Position numbers and translations under genes: made by a program | Notes under the pieces: generated by a model | Seen by the model: the letters and a program-made list of their open reading frames with translations, nothing else | What the model was told of the DNA's origin: nothing | Database searches by the model: none | Part shown: positions 1 to 7,716 of the stretch, in pieces | Numbering within the stretch: position 1 is the first letter of the stretch | Layout of the letters: each line of letters begins with the position of its first letter | From: Actinoplanes derwentensis | GTDB taxonomy: Bacteria > Actinomycetota > Actinomycetes > Mycobacteriales > Micromonosporaceae | DNA length: 64,000 nucleotides | Assembly (NCBI RefSeq): GCF_900104725.1 | Contig: NZ_LT629758.1 | Span: 9,758,001 to 9,822,000, forward strand | Direction: 5' to 3'

Positions 1-129
1 AAACCCGACGAGAACGACTGGGGCGCGATCATGGCCGCTTCGACGCTGATGACGGTGCCCGTGCTGATCTTCTTCCTCATCGTCCGGCGCCGCCTCGTCG
101 CGGGTCTCGGAGGGGCGGTCAAAGATTGA
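1..129 (+). CDS. Sugar ABC transporter permease, C-terminal end (partial)
   Basis: Only the last 42 residues are inside the window. The frame is open from base 1 and ends with a TGA at 127-129. The tail reads ENDWGAIMAASTLMTVPV, then a hydrophobic stretch, then IVRRRLVAGLGGAVKD, which is the usual end of MalG-type carbohydrate importer permeases: an EAA-loop-distal segment, the last membrane helix and a short basic cytoplasmic tail. The stop overlaps the TTG start of the following hexosaminidase by 4 nt (TTGA), so the two are translationally coupled. The neighbour suggests that an N-acetylglucosamine oligosaccharide such as chitobiose is imported (DasC-like), but the substrate is inferred from context only. 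Confidence 0.8.
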   Translation, partial: KPDENDWGAIMAASTLMTVPVLIFFLIVRRRLVAGLGGAVKD

Positions 130-1511
130 TTCCCAAGCCCGCTTCGGTACGGATGACGCCCGGTCCCGTTCCGCCCGGCGCGGAGGTCCGGACCCGTGTC
201 GACCCCACCCTCGCCGCGGAGGGCTACGTCCTGTCCTGCGGGCCGGCCGGCATCGACCTCGCCGGTGGCTCCGAGGCCGGCGTCTTCTACGGACGGCAGA
301 CGTTGCGCCAACTGGGGCCGGACGTGCCCGGAGTACACATCGAGGACGCGCCCCGATTCACCTGGCGGGGCGTGATGCTCGATGTGGCACGGCACTTCAT
401 GCCCGTACCCGATGTGCTCAGGTTCGTTGATCTGATCGCCTTCCACAAACTCAACGTGCTGCACCTGCACCTCACCGACGACCAGGGCTGGCGCATAGAG
501 GTGCCCGGCTGGCCACGGCTCACCACGGTCGGCGCGTGGCGTTCGTCGACCATGCTCGGATCTCGCGTCCACGACCTCCACGACGGCGAACCGCACGGTG
601 GCTTCTACACCACCGCCGACCTGCGGCAGATCGTCGAGTACGCGGCGCGGCGGCACGTCACCGTGGTTCCCGAAGTGGACATGCCCGGGCACATGCAGGC
701 GGCCGTCGCGGCGTACCCCGCGCTCGGCAACGGTTTCGACGGCCCGGTCCGGACCGGCTGGGGCATCTCCAGCCACGTCCTCAACCTGTCCGAGGCGACC
801 TTCGACTTCTGCCGCCGGGTCCTCGACCACGTCTGCGACATCTTCCCGTCCGAGTTCATCGGCATCGGCGGCGACGAGTGCCCCACCGTCGAATGGCCCG
901 GCGGCCGCGAGCTGCAGGCCGACTTCACCGCACGGATGGCGTCCCACCTGGCCACCCGGGGCCGCCGTGTCTACGGCTGGGACGAGATCCTGGCCGGTGG
1001 GGCACCCGACGGGGCGGTGATCGCCGCGTGGCGCGGTGTCGAACCCGCCGACGTGGCTATCCGGGCCGGCCACCAGGTCGTCTGCTGCCCCGACGTGAAG
1101 CTCTACCTCGACTACCGGCAGTCCGACGACCCCGGCGAACCCACCCCCGTCGGTACGCTGCTCACCCTCGAAGACGTCTACACCTACGAGCCACCGAGCT
1201 CGCCGCTCGTCCTCGGTGCCCAGGCCAACATCTGGACCGAACACATGGAGTCGCGCAGCCGGGTCGAATACATGGCGTTCCCGCGACTGTGCGCCCTGGC
1301 CGAAGTGGTGTGGGGCCCGGCGGAACGCGACTTCGGCGACTTCACCGCACGCCTGCCCGCGCACCTGGCCCGGCTCGGCGCGCTCGGCGTGAACTACCGC
1401 CCGCTGAGCGGCCCGCGGCCCGCCGACGCGCGACCGTCCGCTCCCGGCAACCCACGGACCCTCGCCGACCGCCTGGCCGAACTGCACGAGATGACCGCGG
1501 ACCTGCGATGA
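126..1511 (+). CDS. Beta-N-acetylhexosaminidase, GH20 family
   Basis: 461 aa. The (beta/alpha)8 GH20 domain starts near residue 75 with FTWRGVMLDVARHF and the LHLHLTDDQGWRIE motif. The catalytic pair is Asp250-Glu251 in IGIGGDEC, the substrate-assisted GH20 signature. The N-terminal accessory domain is short (about 70 residues) and there is no signal peptide, so the enzyme should act in the cytoplasm on imported GlcNAc-containing oligosaccharides. The start is TTG at 126, overlapping the stop of the upstream sugar permease. That coupling supports an import-then-hydrolyse operon of the chitobiose type. The C-terminal 40 residues are Pro/Ala/Arg-rich and probably unstructured. The family is clear; exact substrate is inferred. 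Confidence 0.9.
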   Translation: MIPKPASVRMTPGPVPPGAEVRTRVDPTLAAEGYVLSCGPAGIDLAGGSEAGVFYGRQTLRQLGPDVPGVHIEDAPRFTWRGVMLDVARHFMPVPDVLRFVDLIAFHKLNVLHLHLTDDQGWRIEVPGWPRLTTVGAWRSSTMLGSRVHDLHDGEPHGGFYTTADLRQIVEYAARRHVTVVPEVDMPGHMQAAVAAYPALGNGFDGPVRTGWGISSHVLNLSEATFDFCRRVLDHVCDIFPSEFIGIGGDECPTVEWPGGRELQADFTARMASHLATRGRRVYGWDEILAGGAPDGAVIAAWRGVEPADVAIRAGHQVVCCPDVKLYLDYRQSDDPGEPTPVGTLLTLEDVYTYEPPSSPLVLGAQANIWTEHMESRSRVEYMAFPRLCALAEVVWGPAERDFGDFTARLPAHLARLGALGVNYRPLSGPRPADARPSAPGNPRTLADRLAELHEMTADLR

Positions 1512-1609
1512 CGCCGCCGCTGCCCACACGGTCGTCATCGCGCTCGCCGGCTTCCGCACCGTGTTTGCCGATCTTCTCGCCCCGCCCGTCAGTTTCCTCG
1601 CCGGGTCCG

Positions 1610-2608
1610 TCAGCTCAGCAGCGGCAGCAGCCGTTCCGCCAGGCGCAGCGCCCGGGTGTTCGCCACCCCGTCGCCTTCGAAGGTCCACACCTCGGAGAGG
1701 ACACCCTTGACGAAACCCCAGGCCAGCACCCGCTCCACCGGCATACCGAGGCCGTCAGCGAGCTGCTCGGCCCGAGTCTCGGCCAGATCCAGGACGGTGT
1801 CGTCCGTACCCGCCGGGTCCGGGTTGTAAAGGAGGGCCCCCACCTCATAGCCGGGATCACCCACGACCCCGTGCGGATCGATCGCCAGCCACGGCTCCCG
1901 CTCCGCCGCGAGAACATTGTCGTGATGCAGGTCCCCGTGCAGAACCACCCGCCCGGTCGCCGACGCGCAGAGCTCGCCGAAGAGCCCCGCCGCCCGCACC
2001 ACGAGATGCCGTGGAACGGGCCCGCCGTCCGGAAACCGGCGCAGGTGCCGCTCGAACGCGCCACTCCGCCCGGCCAACTCCGGCAGAGCCACCCTCCCCG
2101 GCGCCCCGCCCTCGGGGACCGTCCCGGCCGGCTCGTGTCCCGTCGGTGCCAGGCCCGCCGGCTCGATCCCGGTGTGCTCCTCCCTGGCAGGGGCCGGGCG
2201 GTGCAGCCGTCGCATGATCTGGATCAGCGCGGCGGTCGCCTCCTCGTCGCGGTGCGGGACCAGAGACCGAACCTGGGTTCCCGGCCGGGCCTCCTCCAGC
2301 AGCAGGGCACCCCTAAGGTCGTCGCGGGCCAGCACCTCGATCGCCCCGCACCCGGCGAACCACTCCAGCGCCGTGGCCTCATCCGCCAGATGTCCCGCCT
2401 CCGGCACCCCGAGCTTGAGTACCGCCGTCGACCCGTCCGCCCGCCGAACCCGGCTCACCCAGTTCATGCTCAACGGGAGAAGCCCCGCCGGGCTGAGCTC
2501 CCACTCACGCATCATCTCCGCAGCGATTCCGGGGAGAGCGGCGAGCCAGGCCCGGCCACCGTCACCCCAGCACTCCTCGACATTCCGCACGAACGTTGCA
2601 GGCAGCAT
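1610..2608 (-). CDS. Aminoglycoside/hydroxyurea phosphotransferase family protein (APH(6)-like)
   Basis: 332 aa. The sequence matches the streptomycin 6-kinase/hydroxyurea phosphotransferase family: ATP-lobe Lys65 in TAVLKLG, catalytic loop HGDLHHDN (Asp226, Asn231), and the metal-binding Asp244 in LAIDPHG followed by GDPGYEVG. Such enzymes transfer phosphate from ATP to small alcohols, including streptomycin in resistant strains; many chromosomal members have unknown substrates, so resistance cannot be asserted. Residues about 141-172 are an atypical Pro/Gly/Glu-rich insertion between the lobes. The gene is divergent from the aldolase-like gene at 2739, with about 130 nt between them. Confidence 0.82.
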   Translation of the reverse strand: MLPATFVRNVEECWGDGGRAWLAALPGIAAEMMREWELSPAGLLPLSMNWVSRVRRADGSTAVLKLGVPEAGHLADEATALEWFAGCGAIEVLARDDLRGALLLEEARPGTQVRSLVPHRDEEATAALIQIMRRLHRPAPAREEHTGIEPAGLAPTGHEPAGTVPEGGAPGRVALPELAGRSGAFERHLRRFPDGGPVPRHLVVRAAGLFGELCASATGRVVLHGDLHHDNVLAAEREPWLAIDPHGVVGDPGYEVGALLYNPDPAGTDDTVLDLAETRAEQLADGLGMPVERVLAWGFVKGVLSEVWTFEGDGVANTRALRLAERLLPLLS

Positions 2609-2738
2609 CCGTCAATGGTCGCCGCCGTCCGGCCGTGTCCGCGAAACGACCTCCGACCAGCCGATTCCCAGACGACTTCCCGCTGGGAATCCGTCTCCAT
2701 TCCGGCTCGACGGCCGGAGCATCCCCGGAAGGAACGCG

Positions 2739-3917
2739 ATGACCATCGACTGGCGTAGCAAGGGCTTCTGGCAGCCGGAAGGCTCTCTCGCCGATGTGGA
2801 GCGGCCCGGCATCTTCGACGGCGGTTTCACCTGGCCACTGATGGTGGTGCGCCGGGACGCGGTCGAGGCCAACATCGCCACCATGGCCGCGTACTGCCGC
2901 AGGCACGGTTTCGACTTCGCTCCCCATGCCAAGACCACGATGGCCCCGGTACTGCTGGAGGCCCAACTGCGGGCCGGTGCCTGGGGGATGACGGTGGCCA
3001 CGCCCAACCAGGCGCTGGTGATGAGAAGACTCGGTGTCGATCGGGTCCTGATCGCCAACCAGATCCTCGACCCGACGGTGCTGCGCTGGCTGGCCGCGGA
3101 GACCGCGGCGGGCTGGCAGGTCTGGTTCCAGGTCGATTCGCTGGCCGGGGTCACGGCCGCCGCCGCCACCGGTGGCCCGCTTCGCATCCTGGTGGAACTG
3201 GGCCACGCCGACGGTCGCACCGGCGTCCGTGACCTCGACGAACTGGAGACGGTGGCCCGCGCGGTGACCGCCGCGCCCGGCCTGGAACTGTCCGGTGTGA
3301 CCGGCTACGAGGGCCAGCTCCAGACCCGGGAGGACGTGGACGCCTACCTGAACCGCCTGGTAGCCGGAGTGGTCCGGTTGAACGCCGCGGGACTCCTCCC
3401 GCCACGCCCGATCGTGTCCGCCGGAGGTAGCGCCTGGTTCGACCGGGTGGCCGACCGGTTGGCAGCCCTCGACGTCTTGGCCCAGTTGATCCTGCGCAGC
3501 GGCGCTTCGGTGACCCACGACGACGGCTTCTACCGGGAGATGACCCCGTTCACCCGGATTCCCGAGGAAGGCCCGCTCACGGCAGCGGTGGAGATCTGGG
3601 CCCAGGTGCTGTCGACTCCCGAGCCGGGCCTGGCACTGGCCGGAATGGGTAAACGCGACGCCCCGTTCGACGAGGGCCTCCCGATCCCTGAACAGATCCG
3701 CCGCCCCGACGGAACCCTGACTCCCGCCACCGGCCTGACAGTCACCAAGCTGAACGACCACCACACCTACTTGAAGGTCACCACCTCCGCCCTGACCCCC
3801 GGCGACCTGATCCGTTTCGGCATCTCCCACCCGTGCACCGCCTTCGACAAGTGGCGATCGATCCCGCTGGTGGACGATTCCCACCGCATGGTGGACATCC
3901 TCCACACCCTCTTCTGA
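2739..3917 (+). CDS. D-threonine aldolase / D-serine dehydratase-like PLP enzyme (fold type III)
   Basis: 392 aa, an alanine-racemase-like N-terminal barrel followed by the D-Ser-dehydratase-like domain. The Schiff-base lysine is Lys65 in PHAKTTMAP. The divalent-metal pair typical of D-threonine aldolase and eukaryotic D-serine dehydratase is His364 and Cys366 in ISHPCTAFDKW. It would act in the cytoplasm on D-beta-hydroxy amino acids; which one cannot be told from sequence. ATG at 2739 is preceded by a GGAAGGA ribosome-binding site (2727-2733); the open frame extends much further upstream but has no family similarity there. It may be called amino acid deaminase/aldolase in annotations. Confidence 0.88.
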   Translation: MTIDWRSKGFWQPEGSLADVERPGIFDGGFTWPLMVVRRDAVEANIATMAAYCRRHGFDFAPHAKTTMAPVLLEAQLRAGAWGMTVATPNQALVMRRLGVDRVLIANQILDPTVLRWLAAETAAGWQVWFQVDSLAGVTAAAATGGPLRILVELGHADGRTGVRDLDELETVARAVTAAPGLELSGVTGYEGQLQTREDVDAYLNRLVAGVVRLNAAGLLPPRPIVSAGGSAWFDRVADRLAALDVLAQLILRSGASVTHDDGFYREMTPFTRIPEEGPLTAAVEIWAQVLSTPEPGLALAGMGKRDAPFDEGLPIPEQIRRPDGTLTPATGLTVTKLNDHHTYLKVTTSALTPGDLIRFGISHPCTAFDKWRSIPLVDDSHRMVDILHTLF

Positions 3918-3944
3918 TGCCGAGCGGCCATTTTGAGGTGCGGC

Positions 3945-4118
3945 GTGACGCGCTTCGAGATCGACGCGGACTTCGGCGCCCGCTACCCGATCCGGCAGGC
4001 CGGCGGCGGCGACATCCTCGAACTGTGGGTTCCCGCCGAGGAACTGGAAGAGTTCAACGACCACATCATCGGCACGATCGAGGTGACTCACGAGTTCCGT
4101 TGGTCGTACCGATGGTGA
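3945..4118 (+). CDS. Short hypothetical protein, possible C-terminal remnant of a larger family
   Basis: 57 aa from GTG at 3945, with GAGGT six nt upstream; a TTG at 3933 is an alternative. The sequence TRFEIDADFGARYPIRQ and LELWVPAEELEEFN resembles, from memory, the C-terminal half of roughly 100-residue actinobacterial proteins often labelled ADP-ribosylation/crystallin J1. The N-terminal half is absent: the frame closes only 28 nt upstream, at the stop codon of the aldolase-like gene, which uses the same frame. It may therefore be a truncated relic rather than an intact gene. Function unknown. Confidence 0.5.
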   Translation: MTRFEIDADFGARYPIRQAGGGDILELWVPAEELEEFNDHIIGTIEVTHEFRWSYRW

Positions 4119-4262
4119 GCGAGTGCCGGGTGAATCGGTAGGCGGGGGCCCGTACTGACGGAGGCCTTTCCCCTCGTGGGGGATGGTCCGGCGAATCGAC
4201 AGTGTTTACGGTGATTGAGCACTGAACGAGCGCTTTCCGCCTATGCGCTGCGGGAGTCTGTC

Positions 4263-5150
4263 ATGTCTGTTTTCCGTGGAGCCGCCAGCGAACCCACCTC
4301 CCGCCGTCCGGCACCTCAGCGACATCCCACTACGCCCAGCCAGTGGGCTCCGCCACGAGCTCCTGGGCCGGCCTATGCCGAGGGCCCGACTGAACCGCTC
4401 GGCGCAGCCAGGGAATCCGCTGGGGCGCCCCGGAAACCTGCCTGGGACGCTGAGGAACCCACCGCCGCAGCCAGGGAATCAGCCGCCGGGGCCCGTTCCG
4501 CTATCGAGCCACGAGCAGTGACCGAGTCGCCGGCCGTCTTCGGGAAAAGCCCGGTCAAGCCTCGTAGGGCCCGTCGTGGGGTGGCCGTCGCCGTGGTCTT
4601 CAGTCTTCTCGCGTTCGCTGTCGCGGCGGGCGCGGGATTCCTCTCCTGGCGGACCTTCGAAACGGTCGACGGGCTCGGCCCGCTTCCGTTGGTCACGGCG
4701 GTGCCGTCACGGGAAGCGGCCACCCGGCCCCGACCGCTGGATCCGGTCCGATATCCGGTCTCGTACGCCAAGGAACCGCTCCGTCTCGACCTGGCCTGCG
4801 CGGCCGTGATCCATCTGGATCTCGATGAGCCGCGCGCCGACGTGGCCGAGAGCCTGGCCGACCTCAGGTACGAGAGTCGCTGTGGCGCCGAACCGCCGAA
4901 ACTGAGCCTGGGTGCCGGTGCGGCGGCCGGAAGCCGGCAGGTCAGCGCCGACAGCGACGCGGCCGGATGCGACCGGGCCATCCGGACCGGTCCGCTCGGC
5001 CGAGGGCTGCAGATCGAGGTCAAGAGTGGCTCGGCTCTCTGCGTCCTCACCGCGGCGACACCGGCCGAACTGGTCCTCGTGGAGGTCATCGACGTCGGCG
5101 GCTCCGGCACCGCCGGCCTGCGCGCCACTTCGTGGCAGGTGCCGAAGTAG
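4263..5150 (+). CDS. Single-pass membrane protein with Pro/Ala-rich cytoplasmic tail
   Basis: 295 aa, family not recognised. Residues 1-100 are Pro/Ala/Glu-rich and probably disordered. A basic patch (KPRRARRGV) precedes one membrane helix (VAVAVVFSLLAFAVAAGAGF), giving N-in topology. The remaining about 175 residues, outside the cell, contain four cysteines (LACAAV, SRCGAE, AGCDRA, ALCVLT) that could form two disulfides. ATG at 4263 has GGGAG eight nt upstream; a TTG at 4215 would add 16 residues without a good ribosome-binding site. It is monocistronic and lies before aspS. The architecture (disordered inside, one helix, small Cys-containing outside domain) parallels the giant protein at 9615. 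Confidence 0.7.
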   Translation: MSVFRGAASEPTSRRPAPQRHPTTPSQWAPPRAPGPAYAEGPTEPLGAARESAGAPRKPAWDAEEPTAAARESAAGARSAIEPRAVTESPAVFGKSPVKPRRARRGVAVAVVFSLLAFAVAAGAGFLSWRTFETVDGLGPLPLVTAVPSREAATRPRPLDPVRYPVSYAKEPLRLDLACAAVIHLDLDEPRADVAESLADLRYESRCGAEPPKLSLGAGAAAGSRQVSADSDAAGCDRAIRTGPLGRGLQIEVKSGSALCVLTAATPAELVLVEVIDVGGSGTAGLRATSWQVPK

Positions 5151-5178
5151 AGAGCGGTAACCGGCCCGTGGCACGCGG

Positions 5179-5218
5179 CGCGGGGCGCCCCTGACAGAAT
5201 GTCGGGTGGCGCCCCGCG
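5179..5218 (+). promoter_or_regulatory. 11-bp inverted repeat flanking a candidate -10 box before aspS
   Basis: Perfect arms CGCGGGGCGCC (5179-5189) and GGCGCCCCGCG (5208-5218) enclose an 18-nt loop containing CAGAAT (5195-5200), a plausible -10 hexamer for aspS. It could be a terminator of the upstream gene, lacking a T run, or an operator. No T-box features are present. Confidence 0.4.
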
Positions 5219-5240
5219 AACTCTGTAAGGAGACATTTCC

Positions 5241-7043
5241 GTGATCCGTACCCATGACGCCGGCACTCTGCGCGCGAGCGACGCCGGCACGACGGTGACG
5301 CTCGCCGGCTGGGTCGCGCGTCGGCGCGACCACGGCGGTGTCATCTTCGTCGATCTCCGTGACGCCTCAGGTGTCGTCCAGGTCGTCTTCCGCGAGGAGG
5401 ACGCGCACGCGCTGCGCAACGAGTTCTGCGTCAAGGTCGTCGGCGAGGTCAACACCCGCCCGGCCGGCAACGAGAACCCCGACCTGGCCACCGGTGAGAT
5501 CGAGGTGGTCGCGAGCGAGTTGACCGTGCTGTCCGAGGCGGCCCCGCTGCCGCTGCCGGTCGACGACACGATCACCGCCTCCGACGACCTCCGCCTGAAA
5601 TACCGTTACCTCGACCTGCGCCGCTCCGGCCCGGCCAACGCCCTGCGCCTGCGCAGCCGCGCCAACCAGATCGCCCGCGAGATCCTGCACGCCCGCGACT
5701 TCAACGAGATCGAGACGCCGACGCTGACGCGCTCGACGCCGGAGGGCGCCCGCGACTTCCTGGTCCCGGTCCGCCTCCAGCCGGGGACGTGGTACGCCCT
5801 GCCCCAGTCGCCGCAGCTGTTCAAGCAGCTCCTGATGGTCGCCGGCATGGAGCGCTACTACCAGATCGCTCGCTGTTACCGCGACGAGGACTTCCGCGCC
5901 GACCGGCAGCCCGAGTTCACCCAGCTCGACATCGAGATGTCCTTCGTCACTCAGGACGACATCATCGAGCTGGGCGAGGAGATCGTCTCCCGGCTGTGGA
6001 GCGAACTCGCCGACTACCAGGTGCAGCTGCCGATCCCGCGGATCACCTGGACCGACGCGATGAACCGTTACGGCTCGGACAAGCCCGACCTGCGGTACGG
6101 CGTCGAACTGGTCGAGCTGACCGACTACCTGCGGGGCACGGCCTTCCGGGTCTTCGCGGGCGCGATCGACGCCGGCGGTTACGTCGGTGCGGTCGTGATG
6201 CCGGGCGGTGCCTCGCAGACCCGCAAGGAGCTCGACGGCTGGCAGGACTGGGCGAAGGCCCGTGGCGCCCGTGGTCTGGCCTATGTGGTCCTCGACGCCG
6301 AGACCGGCGAGGCGAAGGGCCCGGTCGCGAAGAACCTGTCGGCCGAGCACCTTTCCGGCCTGGCGGACGTCGTCGGCGCGAAGCCGGGTGACGCGGTCTT
6401 CTTCGCCGCCGCCAACGAGCGCCGTGAGGCGCAGGAACTGCTCGGTGCGGCCCGGATCGAGATCGCCAAGCGGGCGAAACTGATCGACGAGTCCGCCTGG
6501 GCGTTCTGCTGGGTGGTCGACGCGCCGATGTTCGAGAAGACGGACGACGGCGGCTGGACCGCGGTCCACCACCCGTTCACCTCACCGAACGACGAGTGGA
6601 TCGACAACTTCGAGACCGCTCCGGACCAGGCCCTGGCCTACGCCTACGACATCGTCGTCAACGGCAACGAGATCGGCGGCGGTTCGGTCCGTATCCACCG
6701 TGCCGACGTGCAGAGCCGTGTCTTCGAGTTGCTCGGCATCACGCCGGACGAGGCGGCCGACAAGTTCGGCTTCCTGCTGGAGGCATTCAAGTACGGCCCG
6801 CCGCCGCACGCCGGTATCGCCCTCGGCTGGGACCGCACCTGCATGCTGCTCAGCGGCAACGAGTCGATCCGCGAGGTCATCGCCTTCCCGAAGACCCGCG
6901 GCGGTTTCGACCCGCTGACCACCGCGCCGACGCCGATCACCTCGCAGCAGCGCCTCGAGGCCGGCATCGACGCCAAGCCGAAGGCAGCGGCCGGAGCCCC
7001 GGGCACCGACGGCCAGGCCGCCCCGGTCCAGCACTCCAGCTAG
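5241..7043 (+). CDS. aspS: Aspartate--tRNA ligase
   Basis: 600 aa class II synthetase that charges tRNA-Asp with aspartate in the cytoplasm. An N-terminal OB-fold anticodon-binding domain (residues 1-110; [19 protein letters not shown]) is followed by the bacterial-type catalytic domain with motif 2 around [20 protein letters not shown], the large GAD insertion domain, and motif 3 in [12 protein letters not shown]. The GTG start at 5241 has an AAGGAGA site 7 nt upstream. The last about 35 residues after TTAPTPIT are Ala/Gly-rich and dispensable-looking. Actinobacterial enzymes of this type often also serve the tRNA-Asn transamidation route, but that cannot be read from this sequence alone. 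Confidence 0.97.
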   Translation: MIRTHDAGTLRASDAGTTVTLAGWVARRRDHGGVIFVDLRDASGVVQVVFREEDAHALRNEFCVKVVGEVNTRPAGNENPDLATGEIEVVASELTVLSEAAPLPLPVDDTITASDDLRLKYRYLDLRRSGPANALRLRSRANQIAREILHARDFNEIETPTLTRSTPEGARDFLVPVRLQPGTWYALPQSPQLFKQLLMVAGMERYYQIARCYRDEDFRADRQPEFTQLDIEMSFVTQDDIIELGEEIVSRLWSELADYQVQLPIPRITWTDAMNRYGSDKPDLRYGVELVELTDYLRGTAFRVFAGAIDAGGYVGAVVMPGGASQTRKELDGWQDWAKARGARGLAYVVLDAETGEAKGPVAKNLSAEHLSGLADVVGAKPGDAVFFAAANERREAQELLGAARIEIAKRAKLIDESAWAFCWVVDAPMFEKTDDGGWTAVHHPFTSPNDEWIDNFETAPDQALAYAYDIVVNGNEIGGGSVRIHRADVQSRVFELLGITPDEAADKFGFLLEAFKYGPPPHAGIALGWDRTCMLLSGNESIREVIAFPKTRGGFDPLTTAPTPITSQQRLEAGIDAKPKAAAGAPGTDGQAAPVQHSS

Positions 7044-7208
7044 ATCGTCACCAGGAACCGGCAGCCGGGGAACCTCCCGGCTGCCGGTTCCTGTCGTATC
7101 GGCATCTCGAAAAAGCCGCGATCAAGTTCGCTCGGGATGGCGTTTCGGGAGCATTCCCATCCGGGTATCAGCCTGTTCACAGGCTCTCTGACCCCCCGGA
7201 GGAAATCG

Positions 7209-7430
7209 ATGCTCGCCATCGCCGCTGCCGTCGTCTTCGGCATCTATCTGCTCGCCGATCTGCTGGACACCAACTTCGGTGCTCCCGATCTCTTCAACTT
7301 CTCGACCATGGCGTCTCTGGGGCTCCTGCTCCTCTCGCTGTACCTGGCAGGCATCGGCAGTGGCCCGCGCAACGCTTCGGGCTCCGGCACCGGCCGCCGC
7401 TTCTACGGCCGTCGTCCCGGTCGCGGCTGA
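7209..7430 (+). CDS. Small two-helix membrane protein
   Basis: 73 aa, not a recognised family. Two hydrophobic stretches, MLAIAAAVVFGIYLLADLL and a second around MASLGLLLLSLYLAGIG, are joined by a short polar loop (DTNFGAPDLFNFS), followed by a basic, Gly/Arg-rich tail (GRRFYGRRPGRG). ATG 7209 is preceded by a strong CGGAGGAA ribosome-binding site; starts further upstream have none. It sits alone between aspS and rarA. A role is not evident. Confidence 0.72.
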   Translation: MLAIAAAVVFGIYLLADLLDTNFGAPDLFNFSTMASLGLLLLSLYLAGIGSGPRNASGSGTGRRFYGRRPGRG

Positions 7431-7702
7431 TCGGAGCGGCCCCCGGCCGCCAGCCCTCCGGCTACTCCGGCCCGTCTGCCCCCAGACGGGCCGGAGCCGT
7501 GTCCGGGGACGATCCGCCGGCTCGTGATCTCGTTGATGTGTGCCCGTTCGTCGATCGGTTCCTGGTGCAGGCGAGCCTCAGGACAGAGACGCCGGCATGT
7601 GGCGGTGATCGATGGGAACACACTCGGTGAGTCCGTCGTGGCTGCTCGGGAGGTTGTCCACAGGTCGGTAGGTGGCGTTTCGGATCGGGTCGGTTCGGCC
7701 GG

Positions 7703-7708
7703 TACTGT
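7703..7708 (+). promoter_or_regulatory. Candidate -10 box (TACTGT) for leaderless rarA
   Basis: TACTGT ends 8 nt before the rarA ATG at 7717 and there is no Shine-Dalgarno sequence in between, so the mRNA probably begins at or beside the start codon. No clear -35 element is visible. Confidence 0.4.
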
Positions 7709-7716
7709 CGGTTCTG

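Noticed and set aside
2172..2738. N-terminal extension of the aldolase-like protein
   Set aside because: The extra 189 codons are antisense to the APH-like gene, have no similarity, and ATG 2739 has a clear ribosome-binding site.
5151..5240. T-box leader before aspS
   Set aside because: No T-box sequence (TGGNACCGCG-like), specifier loop or antiterminator is visible; only an inverted repeat.
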